Positions 33,840 to 42,037 of a stretch of DNA of 64,000 bases are shown piece after piece. Made by a program: the position numbers and the translations under genes. This DNA comes from an uncultured Bacillota bacterium (GTDB taxonomy: Bacteria > Bacillota > Clostridia > Lachnospirales > CAG-274): positions 54,853 through 118,852 of the forward strand of contig CATZZP010000005.1 of NCBI GenBank assembly GCA_958426775.1. Direction: 5' to 3'. Position 1 is the first letter of the stretch, and each line of letters begins with the position of its first letter. A model generated the notes under the pieces. That model did not search any database. It saw only the letters and a program-made list of their open reading frames with translations, and had not been told where the DNA came from.

Positions 33840-34859
33840 CTAAATATTCATTACATACTCCATAATTCCTGAGGCATAAGGTGCAACCTCATACTGCTGA
33901 ATTAAAAATACAAGCTGATTATTTGTAACATAAAACTCATCTGCATCAAAGCTGAAGCTGTCCTCGTAAAAAGGATAATCATCAGGCTTTTCCTCTGCTC
34001 TTGCCTTTACACCTGCTTTAGCTTTTTCGTAGGCGTTTTCCACTAAGTCATCTGCCCTGAGAGGCTTTTCCTTTGTTAAGCTGTAGGTTATACCTCTTGC
34101 AAGGGTGTTAGGGTGAGCACCGCCAAGATAGGAGCTTTCCGTAATATAAAGGGATACAAGCTTATCTGTAAGGGTTGCTATATCATAGTAAAGGTCAACA
34201 CTCCAATTGCTTGTGTCTATATCCTCACTTATAGGCATATGCTCGGAAAGCTCTTTGGAGTAAAGCTCCTTATAGTAGGCTGTCTTACTTAATGCGTCCT
34301 TTTCGATATATTCGTTCAATGCCTTATACTTATCACCTTTTATTACAGGGTATTCAGTTGTTATTGTAAGTATTGTTCTGTCATTTTCCGTTATATTTTC
34401 GGTAACTGTCTGATAGGTGTAGGGCATATCCTCCTCACCGTAGTTAATTATAACCGTATTATCCTCATTATTTTGGATAATCTCTGCACCTATGCCCTCT
34501 GAAATTGCATTTATAGGCACCATTGTCCTTGAATTTATGATTTTAGCAGGCACATTCAGAGTAACCTTACCGTGGGAGGTGTCCATAATTTGTGAGTTTA
34601 TGGCAAAGCTTGCCCTTTTTTTACCTAAAATACAGGTTACGGTTCTGTTTTCCTCATTCCATTCTACCGTAGCACCTAATTTTTCAAGTATAGGTCTAAG
34701 AGGCAGAAGGGTCTGCTCTCCCTCAATAACAGGGGGAGTGTCCGTTGATGTGTATTCTCCGTTTACAATAATCGACATATTGCCCGTATCGGCTTGTACG
34801 GAGGCAGCCATAGAACTTGTAAGGGCAAGGGCAACAAGTAAAAAAAGCTTTCCTTTCAT
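33840..34859 (-). CDS. Secreted copper amine oxidase N-domain / DUF3298 protein
   Basis: This 339-residue secreted protein has a signal peptide ending near VQA-D (residue 23). Residues ~28-145 form the copper-amine-oxidase N-terminal-like stalk domain common in Clostridia (TLLPLRPILEKLGATVEWNE, then IINSRTMVPINAISEGIGAE). The rest resembles DUF4163 plus DUF3298 (GGAHPNT, then GITYSLTKEKPLRADDL; FYEDSFSFDADEFYVTNNQLVF). Such proteins are thought to bind cell-wall or extracellular ligands; no enzyme activity is implied. It is convergent with the hydrolase gene. Confidence 0.85.
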   Translation of the reverse strand: MKGKLFLLVALALTSSMAASVQADTGNMSIIVNGEYTSTDTPPVIEGEQTLLPLRPILEKLGATVEWNEENRTVTCILGKKRASFAINSQIMDTSHGKVTLNVPAKIINSRTMVPINAISEGIGAEIIQNNEDNTVIINYGEEDMPYTYQTVTENITENDRTILTITTEYPVIKGDKYKALNEYIEKDALSKTAYYKELYSKELSEHMPISEDIDTSNWSVDLYYDIATLTDKLVSLYITESSYLGGAHPNTLARGITYSLTKEKPLRADDLVENAYEKAKAGVKARAEEKPDDYPFYEDSFSFDADEFYVTNNQLVFLIQQYEVAPYASGIMEYVMNI

Positions 34860-34893
34860 AAAAAATCACTCTCCTTAATATTAATATATTTTA

Positions 34894-34922
34894 ATTTTAA
34901 AACAGTGCAGCCTCTTTTTCAA
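34894..34922 (-). promoter_or_regulatory. Promoter of the DUF3298 protein gene
   Basis: Minus strand TTGAAA (34917-34922), 17-bp spacer, TAAAAT (34894-34899). Confidence 0.65.
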
Positions 34923-34933
34923 TATTTTTTTTG

Positions 34934-34962
34934 TTGACTATTCAAATAGGTAGTGGTATTAT
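34934..34962 (+). promoter_or_regulatory. Promoter of the comM-dprA-topA cluster
   Basis: TTGACT (34934-34939), 17-bp spacer, TATTAT (34957-34962). It is divergent from the preceding promoter, with the -35 boxes 11 bp apart. Confidence 0.65.
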
Positions 34963-34991
34963 TTAAGCAAATTGTTTGTGGGGGTGAAAAT

Positions 34992-36515
34992 ATGCTTGCC
35001 AAGGTTATGTCAAGTGCGTTAATGGGTATAGACGGCTACAGGGTTGAGGTTGAGGTGGATATAAGCAACGGCTTGCCTGCCTTTGATATAGTGGGTCTGC
35101 CCGACAGCGGAGTAAAGGAGTCAAGAGAGCGGGTAAGGACTGCCATTAAAAACTCGGGCTATGATTTTCCTGTTAAAAGGATAACCGTAAATCTTGCACC
35201 TGCAGGCACAAGAAAGGAGGGTCCTGCCTTTGACCTGCCTATTGCCGTAGGAATACTTGCCTGTATGGAAACAGTCAAGGTAAATGATGATATTATGCTG
35301 ATAGGTGAGCTTTCCCTTGACGGTAGCGTTAAAAGGGTTGAGGGTGTACTGCCTATGATATACTCAGCCAAGGCAAACGGCATTAAGCGTTGCTATGTGC
35401 CTGAGGGCAATGCTCTTGAGGCGGCAGTTGTAGAGGGTATGGAGATTGTAGGGGTAAAATGTCTTAATGATTTGGCAGCAATACTAAGGGGTGAACAAGA
35501 GGCAACCCTGACAACCGTAGACATAGCGGCTCTTTTTGAAAGAAAGAACGAAAGCAGACTTGACTTTGCTGATGTAAAGGGTCAGGAGTCGGTAAAAAGA
35601 GCCTTGGAGATAGCGGCGGCAGGAATGCACAATATAATTATGATAGGTCCTCCCGGATCGGGAAAAACCATGATGGCAAAGCGTATTCCTACTATTTTAC
35701 CTGACTTAACCTTAAAGGAAAGTATAGAGATTACCAAAATATATTCCGTATCGGGGCTTTTAAAGGACAAGGACTCCCTTATTACTCAACGTCCTTTCAG
35801 GTCACCTCACCATACCGTATCCAATGTTGCTATGGTAGGCGGCGGCAGAGTACCTAAGCCGGGAGAGGTAAGCCTGTCCCATAACGGAGTACTTTTTTTA
35901 GATGAATTGCCTGAGTTTGCAAGAGGTGTCTTAGAGGAGCTAAGACAGCCCTTAGAGGACGGAGATGTTACCGTATCAAGGATAAACGGTACTATGACTT
36001 TTCCTGCAAGCTTTATGTTTGTAGCCTCAATGAATCCCTGCCCCTGCGGTTATTACGGCTATTCCGATAAATGCCGCTGCACAGGCACACAGATTAACAA
36101 GTATATGGGTAAGGTATCAGGACCTCTCCTTGACCGAATTGATGTACAGATTGAGGCATCGGCGGTTGATTATGAGGATATGCAGACAGCAGAAAGGGCG
36201 GAAAGCTCAGAGGATATTAAAAAGCGTGTAGTCCTTGCTCATGAAATACAAAAGGAACGCTATAAATATGAAGGAATTTATTTCAACTCACAGCTTTCGG
36301 CTTCCCAGACCGAAAAATACTGTAGGCTGGGCAAGGCGGAAAATGCTCTTATAAGGGCGGCCTTTGACAGGCTTAACTTCAGTGCAAGGGCATATCATAA
36401 GCTCCTTAAGCTGGCAAGAACCATAGCCGACCTGGACGGCGGCGGTGATATTACAACAAGGCATATTGCAGAGGCTATTCAGCTTAGAAATCTGGACAGA
36501 CGACTGTTGTATTAG
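34992..36515 (+). CDS. comM: YifB/ComM family Mg-chelatase-like AAA+ ATPase
   Basis: This 507-residue AAA+ protein corresponds to ComM/YifB, a hexameric helicase that promotes branch migration during natural transformation in some bacteria. It has the N-terminal Lon-like domain (GLPAFDIVGLPDSGVKESRERV), Walker A GPPGSGKTMMAKR near residue 218, Walker B LFLDELPEF, and a zinc-type CPCGYYGYSDKCRC motif. I chose the ATG at 34992 after GGGGTG. dprA follows 16 bp downstream, an association suggesting DNA uptake or processing. Confidence 0.93.
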   Translation: MLAKVMSSALMGIDGYRVEVEVDISNGLPAFDIVGLPDSGVKESRERVRTAIKNSGYDFPVKRITVNLAPAGTRKEGPAFDLPIAVGILACMETVKVNDDIMLIGELSLDGSVKRVEGVLPMIYSAKANGIKRCYVPEGNALEAAVVEGMEIVGVKCLNDLAAILRGEQEATLTTVDIAALFERKNESRLDFADVKGQESVKRALEIAAAGMHNIIMIGPPGSGKTMMAKRIPTILPDLTLKESIEITKIYSVSGLLKDKDSLITQRPFRSPHHTVSNVAMVGGGRVPKPGEVSLSHNGVLFLDELPEFARGVLEELRQPLEDGDVTVSRINGTMTFPASFMFVASMNPCPCGYYGYSDKCRCTGTQINKYMGKVSGPLLDRIDVQIEASAVDYEDMQTAERAESSEDIKKRVVLAHEIQKERYKYEGIYFNSQLSASQTEKYCRLGKAENALIRAAFDRLNFSARAYHKLLKLARTIADLDGGGDITTRHIAEAIQLRNLDRRLLY

Positions 36516-36531
36516 TGGAGGTAACTTTTTT

Positions 36532-37623
36532 ATGCTGAATGAAGAAAATGCTTTACTTTGGCTTGCCTCGGTAAGTGAGCTTACACCGAGGCGTAAGTGT
36601 GAGCTGCTTGAAAGAGCGGGCAGTGCGGCAGAGCTTGCCGAGCTTAATGCAGATAAGCTTGTTAAGCTTGGTGTACATGAAAATACGGCAAGACAGCTTT
36701 ATGCAGTTGAGCCTGAAAGAGTCGCTGCAGAGAGCTTAGGTAAATTGTATAAAAAAGAGATAGACTTCATAAGCTGTAACAGTGAGGAATATCCCAAAAG
36801 ACTGAAGCAGTTAAATGATTATCCCATAGGCTTATTTAAAATAGGTAGATTTTCCGATTTGGAAAATTATAAAACAGTTGGTGTTGTAGGCTCAAGACGC
36901 TGTACAAGCTACGGTGCCGCAACAACCCTTAAAATAGCAGGGGAGCTTGCCGCAAGGGGCATTGTTGTAGTAAGCGGTATGGCAGACGGTATAGACAGTA
37001 TGGCACATAAGGGAGCCTTAGAAGCAGAGGGCTATACAATAGCTGTTCTTGGCTGTGGTGTTGACATCTGCTATCCGTCGGGCAACAGGGAATTAATGGA
37101 AAGGATTAAGGAAAAGGGCTGTGTTATAAGCGAGTTTCCGCCTGCCACAAGACCAAGCAAGTATACCTTTCCCGCAAGAAACAGAATAATAAGCGGTCTT
37201 TCGGATATAGTAGCTGTTATGGAGGCAGGTTCCAAAAGCGGTACGCTTATTACCGTGGACCATGCAAACGACCAAGGCAAAGATGTAATGGCACTGCCGG
37301 GCAATATATCAAGCCGTCTCAGCTACGGAACTAACAGCCTTATAAAAGAGGGTGCGGGAGTTATTACCTGTACAGAGGATATTTTAAATGCCTTGGGTAT
37401 TGAAAATAATAATTACGAAAAAATTTCTGAAAAAAACAATATTCCTCTTGAAACTAACGAAAAATTAGTTTATGATTGTATTCGTATGTCGATTGTTACG
37501 GCAGAGGAAATTGCAGTTAAAATAAAAATGCCCTTGAATGAGGTGCAATATAACCTTACCATGCTTGAGCTTAAAGGCTGTATTGCAAAGCTTTCCGGGC
37601 AAAGATATATGTTGTTGAATTAA
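36532..37623 (+). CDS. dprA: DNA-processing protein DprA
   Basis: DprA loads RecA on incoming single-stranded DNA. This 363-residue protein has an N-terminal helical region (SAM-like), then the Rossmann core with VGSRRCTSYG, VVSGMADGIDSMAHKGALEA, VLGCGVDICYP and PARNRIISGLS. A C-terminal winged-helix-like region ends the protein (~residues 295-363). I chose the ATG at 36532 because GGAGG precedes it; the longer open frame runs into comM. topA follows, the usual Firmicute dprA-topA order. Confidence 0.94.
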   Translation: MLNEENALLWLASVSELTPRRKCELLERAGSAAELAELNADKLVKLGVHENTARQLYAVEPERVAAESLGKLYKKEIDFISCNSEEYPKRLKQLNDYPIGLFKIGRFSDLENYKTVGVVGSRRCTSYGAATTLKIAGELAARGIVVVSGMADGIDSMAHKGALEAEGYTIAVLGCGVDICYPSGNRELMERIKEKGCVISEFPPATRPSKYTFPARNRIISGLSDIVAVMEAGSKSGTLITVDHANDQGKDVMALPGNISSRLSYGTNSLIKEGAGVITCTEDILNALGIENNNYEKISEKNNIPLETNEKLVYDCIRMSIVTAEEIAVKIKMPLNEVQYNLTMLELKGCIAKLSGQRYMLLN

Positions 37624-37662
37624 AAAAGGATTGATAAAAAGGAAAAGACAGGGGGATTTTAA

Positions 37663-39747
37663 ATGAGCAGTAAGAAGAACTTGGTTATTGTTGAGTCACC
37701 TGCAAAGGCTAAAACCCTAAAGAAATTTTTAGGCAGTAACTATAAGATTGAGGCGTCGGTAGGTCATGTCAGAGATTTGCCTAAGAGTGAGCTGGGTATT
37801 GATGTGGACAATGATTTTGAGCCTAAATATATTACTATCAGGGGTAAGGGTGAGCTTTTGGCTAAGCTTCGTAAGGAGGCAAAAAATGCCGATAAGGTTT
37901 ACCTTGCAACTGACCCCGACCGTGAGGGCGAGGCTATAAGCTGGCACCTTATGCACGCACTTAAGCTGGATGATAAAAAGGCAAGCAGAATTACCTTTAA
38001 CGAAATCACTAAAAATGCCGTTAAGAAAAGCATTAAAGAGGCAAGAAGCATTGATATGGACTTAGTTGACGCTCAGCAGGCAAGACGTGAGGTTGACAGA
38101 ATAGTCGGCTATAAAATAAGTCCCCTTTTATGGAAAAAGGTTAAAAAGGGCTTAAGTGCAGGGCGTGTTCAGTCTGTGGCTCTTTCCCTTATCTGTGACA
38201 GAGAGGAAGAGATTGAAAACTTTGTGCCTAAGGAGTACTGGACAATTGAGTCAGAGCTTAAAACCGCAAAGGGTAAAGCTCTGAAGGCTAAGTTTTACGG
38301 CAAGGACGGTAAAAAGCTGGAGCTTAACAGCCGCAGTGAGGTTGACGAGGTTTTAGCTCATATAGAGAATAAGGAATTTAAGGTTATAAGCGTAAAGAGG
38401 GGTAACCGTGTTAAAAATCCCGTACCGCCTTTTACAACAAGCACCTTACAGCAGGAGGCATCTAAGCTTTTAGGCTTTGCCTCACAGAAAACCATGCGTA
38501 TAGCACAACAGCTTTACGAGGGTGTTGATATTAAAGGCGAGGGTACGGTAGGTCTTGTATCCTACATTCGTACCGACTCTGTGCGTATAGCCGATGAGGC
38601 ATATGACGAGGTTAAGGACTTTATTTTAAATAATTACGGCGAAAGCTATTTAAGAGAACGTAAGCAGTATGCAACCGATAAAAGAGCACAGGATGCTCAC
38701 GAGGCTATAAGACCTACAAGCTCCAAAAGACTGCCCGATGCAATAAAGGAAAGTCTTTCAAGGGACCAGTATAAGCTCTACAAGCTTATATGGGAGCGTT
38801 TTATGGCAAGCCAGATGCCTGCGGCACAGTACACAACCCTTTCGGCTGCAATAGGTGCAGGGGACTATACCTTCAGGTCAACAGGCTCTCTGCTTGTATT
38901 TGACGGCTATCTTTCTGTCTATAAGAAAAACGAGGACAAAGAGGAAGAGGGTATGATGCCTGAGGTTATGGACGGTGATGTGCTTAAAAGCACAGCCGTA
39001 ACTCCGTTACAGCATTTCACCCAGCCTCCTGCAAGATACACCGAGGCTATGCTTATTAAAACCCTTGAGGAAATAGGCGTAGGCAGACCAAGCACCTATG
39101 CTCCTACCATTACTACAATACAGGCACGTAACTATGTTACTAAAGAGGACAAGGTTTTTTATACTACGGAGCTTGGTGAAATAGTTAATAAAATTATCAC
39201 CTCTAACTTCGGAGATGTTATAAATACTGATTTTACCGCTGATATGGAGCTTGCTCTTGACAAGGTGGAATCGGGCGAAATTGAATGGAAGCAGGTTTTA
39301 AGAGATTTCTATCCTATTTTAAACGACCTTATTATCAAGGCTGAAAATAATGTTGAAAATGTTAAGATTGAGGATGAGGTTACTGATGTAATCTGTGAGG
39401 ATTGCGGAAGAAATATGGTAATCAAGTACGGAAGGTTCGGCAAGTTCTTGGCTTGCCCCGGCTTCCCTGATTGCCGCAATACAAAGCCGCTTTTTGAGGA
39501 CACGGGTGTTAAGTGTCCTAAGTGCGGCGGCAAAGTTTATGTAAAAAAGACTAAAAAAGGCAGAAAATACTACGGCTGTGAAAATAATCCCGAATGTGAC
39601 CTTATGCTCTGGAATAAGCCAACGGGAGAATTTTGCCCTGATTGCGGCTCTATTCTTGTGGAAAAAGGCACTAAGGCAAAGCGTGCAGTCTGCACCAACA
39701 ACGAGTGTAACTACTCTAAGGAGCTTCATGAGGCCGAGGAGGATTAA
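37663..39747 (+). CDS. topA: DNA topoisomerase I
   Basis: TopA relaxes negatively supercoiled DNA. This 694-residue type IA enzyme has the N-terminal Toprim domain (LVIVESPAKAKTLKKFLG; ATDPDREGEAISWHL), and the active-site tyrosine in SYIRTDSVRI near residue 305. Three C-terminal zinc ribbons contain CEDCGRNMV, CPKCGGKVY and CPDCGSILV. The third ends in CTNNECNY. The following gene is codY. The trmFO, xerC and hslVU genes that lie between topA and codY in many Firmicutes are missing here. Confidence 0.97.
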   Translation: MSSKKNLVIVESPAKAKTLKKFLGSNYKIEASVGHVRDLPKSELGIDVDNDFEPKYITIRGKGELLAKLRKEAKNADKVYLATDPDREGEAISWHLMHALKLDDKKASRITFNEITKNAVKKSIKEARSIDMDLVDAQQARREVDRIVGYKISPLLWKKVKKGLSAGRVQSVALSLICDREEEIENFVPKEYWTIESELKTAKGKALKAKFYGKDGKKLELNSRSEVDEVLAHIENKEFKVISVKRGNRVKNPVPPFTTSTLQQEASKLLGFASQKTMRIAQQLYEGVDIKGEGTVGLVSYIRTDSVRIADEAYDEVKDFILNNYGESYLRERKQYATDKRAQDAHEAIRPTSSKRLPDAIKESLSRDQYKLYKLIWERFMASQMPAAQYTTLSAAIGAGDYTFRSTGSLLVFDGYLSVYKKNEDKEEEGMMPEVMDGDVLKSTAVTPLQHFTQPPARYTEAMLIKTLEEIGVGRPSTYAPTITTIQARNYVTKEDKVFYTTELGEIVNKIITSNFGDVINTDFTADMELALDKVESGEIEWKQVLRDFYPILNDLIIKAENNVENVKIEDEVTDVICEDCGRNMVIKYGRFGKFLACPGFPDCRNTKPLFEDTGVKCPKCGGKVYVKKTKKGRKYYGCENNPECDLMLWNKPTGEFCPDCGSILVEKGTKAKRAVCTNNECNYSKELHEAEED

Positions 39748-39769
39748 GTCTGCCTAAAAAGAGGTATAT

Positions 39770-40534
39770 ATGACTAAATATGAAGCTTTGGCAGAGCATT
39801 ACAGAAAAATAATAGCTTACTCCCGAAACGGAGAGGAAGCAGTTTCTACTATAATAAAGGGGCTTAAATCGGATATAGGTGCAAGTGTTGTTTTATCCGA
39901 TATAAGGGGAAATATCCTTGCTATGGAAAGGGAGGAAAACTATAATCCCTTTGACAGGGATAAGGGTCAGGTCTATGACAGCGTCTTTGCCGACAGCCTT
40001 ATTGACCTGCGTAGTGACCTTGTAAATGCTGATATGGATACATTGCCTGTAAGAACGGCAGTTAAAAATCATATTAAAAATTACAGCATCTGTATTTTCC
40101 CCCTTTATGTTTTTGAAAGGCGAGTAGGTACTGTTGTTATTTACAGAAAAACAGCATCCTTTGATGAAAGCGAAATAGAGCTTTGTACAAGCGTTTCCTG
40201 TTATTTAGGTCTTATTATGGCGGCTGACGAGCAGAAAAAACAGCTTGAGGAGGACAGAAAAAAAGAGAGCGTAAGGGCTGTAACCGACTCTCTTTCCTAT
40301 TCGGAGCTTATGGTTTCCGCACTTATCTTTAAGGAACTTACAGGCAATGAGGGTGTAATTGTAGCAAGCCGTATTGCAGATACAGAGGGCATAACCCGTT
40401 CCGTAATCGTAAATGCCATACGTAAGCTTGAAAGTGCAGGGGTTCTTGAGTCACGCTCCCTTGGTATGAAGGGTACCTACATTAAGGTTACAAATGAGTA
40501 TTTCGGCTCGGAAATTGCAAAAATAAAAAAATAA
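39770..40534 (+). CDS. codY: Global nutritional regulator CodY
   Basis: CodY represses biosynthetic and adaptive genes when branched-chain amino acids and GTP are plentiful. This 254-residue protein has an N-terminal GAF-type ligand domain and a C-terminal winged helix-turn-helix with ASRIADTEGITRSVIVNAIRKLESAGV (seen in two parts around residues 205-232), ending SLGMKGTYIKV. The DNA-recognition helix matches CodY well. A near-consensus CodY box lies 19 bp after its stop, in front of the DUF402 gene, suggesting local control. Confidence 0.95.
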   Translation: MTKYEALAEHYRKIIAYSRNGEEAVSTIIKGLKSDIGASVVLSDIRGNILAMEREENYNPFDRDKGQVYDSVFADSLIDLRSDLVNADMDTLPVRTAVKNHIKNYSICIFPLYVFERRVGTVVIYRKTASFDESEIELCTSVSCYLGLIMAADEQKKQLEEDRKKESVRAVTDSLSYSELMVSALIFKELTGNEGVIVASRIADTEGITRSVIVNAIRKLESAGVLESRSLGMKGTYIKVTNEYFGSEIAKIKK

Positions 40535-40552
40535 TTTATAAAGGTATTGAAA

Positions 40553-40567
40553 AATTGTCTGAAAATT
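40553..40567 (+). promoter_or_regulatory. CodY-binding box
   Basis: AATTGTCTGAAAATT matches the CodY consensus AATTTTCWGAAAATT at 14 of 15 positions. It overlaps the -35 region of a promoter whose -10 is TATAAT (40575-40580), upstream of the DUF402 gene. Confidence 0.7.
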
Positions 40568-40618
40568 GATAGCATATAATTAACCCGTTGGCATCGGTGT
40601 TAGTTGGGGGTGTGGATT

Positions 40619-41089
40619 ATGGACAATGTTAAGCTTTACAGACGTCGCTTTATACCTGATGAAAAAATCCTGCTGAAGGATGACGTTATTGTCAGCCTTG
40701 ATAATGAAAGGCTTGTTACTAAATGGCAGGTATTGACTAAGCGACATGATTTTTCTCACGGTTCAAGCTGTTATTTCCTTGATAAGGGCTGGAAAATAAG
40801 CAGGTTTCTTGATGATAATGATAAGCTTGTATACTGGTACTGCGATATTATTGAGCCTGAGTTTGACAGTGAGGATAATGCCTATACCCTTAATGATTTG
40901 CTTATTGATGTTATTGTTTATCCCGACGGCAGAGTGCAGGTTGTAGATGTTGATGAGGCGGCATTTGCCTTAAAGGAAAATCTTATCCCTCAGGACCTTG
41001 TTATTAAGGCTTTGGAAAGACTGGACGGACTGCTGAAAGTAATTTATTCGGGTGAATTTCGGCTTTATGCCGAATTTGCGGAGGTATAA
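40619..41089 (+). CDS. DUF402 protein, possible nucleoside tri/diphosphatase
   Basis: This 156-residue protein belongs to the DUF402 family, which includes the Firmicute nucleoside tri- and diphosphatase NtdP and FomD. Family features are YWYCDIIEPEF and VIVYPDGRVQVVDVDE with clustered acidic metal ligands. I chose the ATG at 40619 after GGGGGTGTGG; the in-frame TTG at 40604 has no site. It has its own promoter with an overlapping CodY box, so it may be repressed by CodY in rich conditions. radC follows seven bases after its stop. Confidence 0.75.
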   Translation: MDNVKLYRRRFIPDEKILLKDDVIVSLDNERLVTKWQVLTKRHDFSHGSSCYFLDKGWKISRFLDDNDKLVYWYCDIIEPEFDSEDNAYTLNDLLIDVIVYPDGRVQVVDVDEAAFALKENLIPQDLVIKALERLDGLLKVIYSGEFRLYAEFAEV

Positions 41090-41095
41090 CGGCTA

Positions 41096-41794
41096 ATGGG
41101 TAAGGGCGGCAATATACATACAGGACACAGAGAACGTATGCGTAAGCGTTTTATGAAAGAGGGTAATCTGGATAACTTTAACTATCATGAAATTCTGGAA
41201 ATGATTTTGTATTTTACCGTTAAAAGGTCCGATACAAATGCCCTTGCTCATAAAATGATAAACAGCTTCGGTTCTTTTCATAATTTACTTAATGCCTCTG
41301 TAGAGGATATAATGGATATTTGCAACGTAAGTGAAAGCACAGCCTTTGCAGTAAGCATTTTACCCCATATAGCCAAGCGTTATAAGGACAGTCAGGGGCA
41401 GGAGGGAATTACTCTTACCACTAAAAATCAGGTTGTTGAATATCTTAAGTCTATGGTTTCGGGTAAAAGCGTTGAGGAGTTTTACCTTATCTGCCTTGAC
41501 GGAAACTATAAGGTGATTGCTTCGGCTAAGCTTGCAGAAGGTACTAAGGCGGCTATGGAGGTGCGTATTGAGCATATTCTGGGAATGCTGATAAAGTATA
41601 AGGTAAGCTTTGCCTTAATTGCTCACAATCATCCGGGCAATACCTGCGTACCGTCAAATAATGATATTGCGGCTACAGATAAAATTATACAGGCATTGGA
41701 TATAATCAATGTTGTTCTCCTTGACCACATTATAATCTGTGCAAATGACAGCTATAGCTTTGCACAAAACCATTTATGCGGTCTGGAGTATTAA
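41096..41794 (+). CDS. radC: RadC/YeeS-family JAMM-domain protein
   Basis: This 232-residue protein has an N-terminal helix-hairpin-helix-like part and a C-terminal JAMM/MPN domain with HNHPGN around residue 180, followed by SNNDIAATDKI. The usual family motif is HxHPSG, so Ser-Gly is replaced by Gly-Asn. The role of RadC is unclear; the historical link to DNA repair has not held up well. It is co-transcribed with the DUF402 gene. The next gene, pspC, starts 17 bp after its stop. Confidence 0.88.
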   Translation: MGKGGNIHTGHRERMRKRFMKEGNLDNFNYHEILEMILYFTVKRSDTNALAHKMINSFGSFHNLLNASVEDIMDICNVSESTAFAVSILPHIAKRYKDSQGQEGITLTTKNQVVEYLKSMVSGKSVEEFYLICLDGNYKVIASAKLAEGTKAAMEVRIEHILGMLIKYKVSFALIAHNHPGNTCVPSNNDIAATDKIIQALDIINVVLLDHIIICANDSYSFAQNHLCGLEY

Positions 41795-41811
41795 ATCAGG
41801 GAGGTTTTAAT

Positions 41812-42009
41812 ATGAAAAAATTAGTAAGAACTAAAGAAGGTATGATGGCAGGCGTGTGCGGCGGTATTGCACAGTATTTCGGTATTGACCCCACCATTAT
41901 AAGGCTTATATGGGTTGCGGGAACTATTTTTCTGGCTTTTGTACCGGGTGTTATAGCATATATTGCCTGTGCTTTTATAATTCCAAAAGAGGATGATATA
42001 ATAGGCTAA
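41812..42009 (+). CDS. PspC-domain membrane protein
   Basis: This 65-residue protein consists of one PspC domain: KKLVRTKEGMMAGVCGGIAQYFGIDPTIIRLIWV (in two halves) followed by a membrane helix and a short PKEDD tail. PspC-domain proteins are linked to envelope stress responses. I chose the ATG at 41812, preceded by GGGAGG; the longer frame overlaps radC. It lies between radC and glyS in a run of same-strand genes. Confidence 0.88.
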   Translation: MKKLVRTKEGMMAGVCGGIAQYFGIDPTIIRLIWVAGTIFLAFVPGVIAYIACAFIIPKEDDIIG

Positions 42010-42037
42010 GCCATTTATTAAGGAGGATATATCAAAA

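Noticed and set aside
40561..40567. Other CodY boxes in the window
   Set aside because: AATTTTC-like half-sites occur by chance in AT-rich gaps, for example near 27190 and 62555, but none keep the full 15-bp symmetry except the one at 40553-40567.
42010..42037. T-box leaders before glyS, hisS or aspS
   Set aside because: The upstream gaps (28 and 64 bp, and the 1-bp gap before aspS) are too short for a T-box and lack its conserved sequence.
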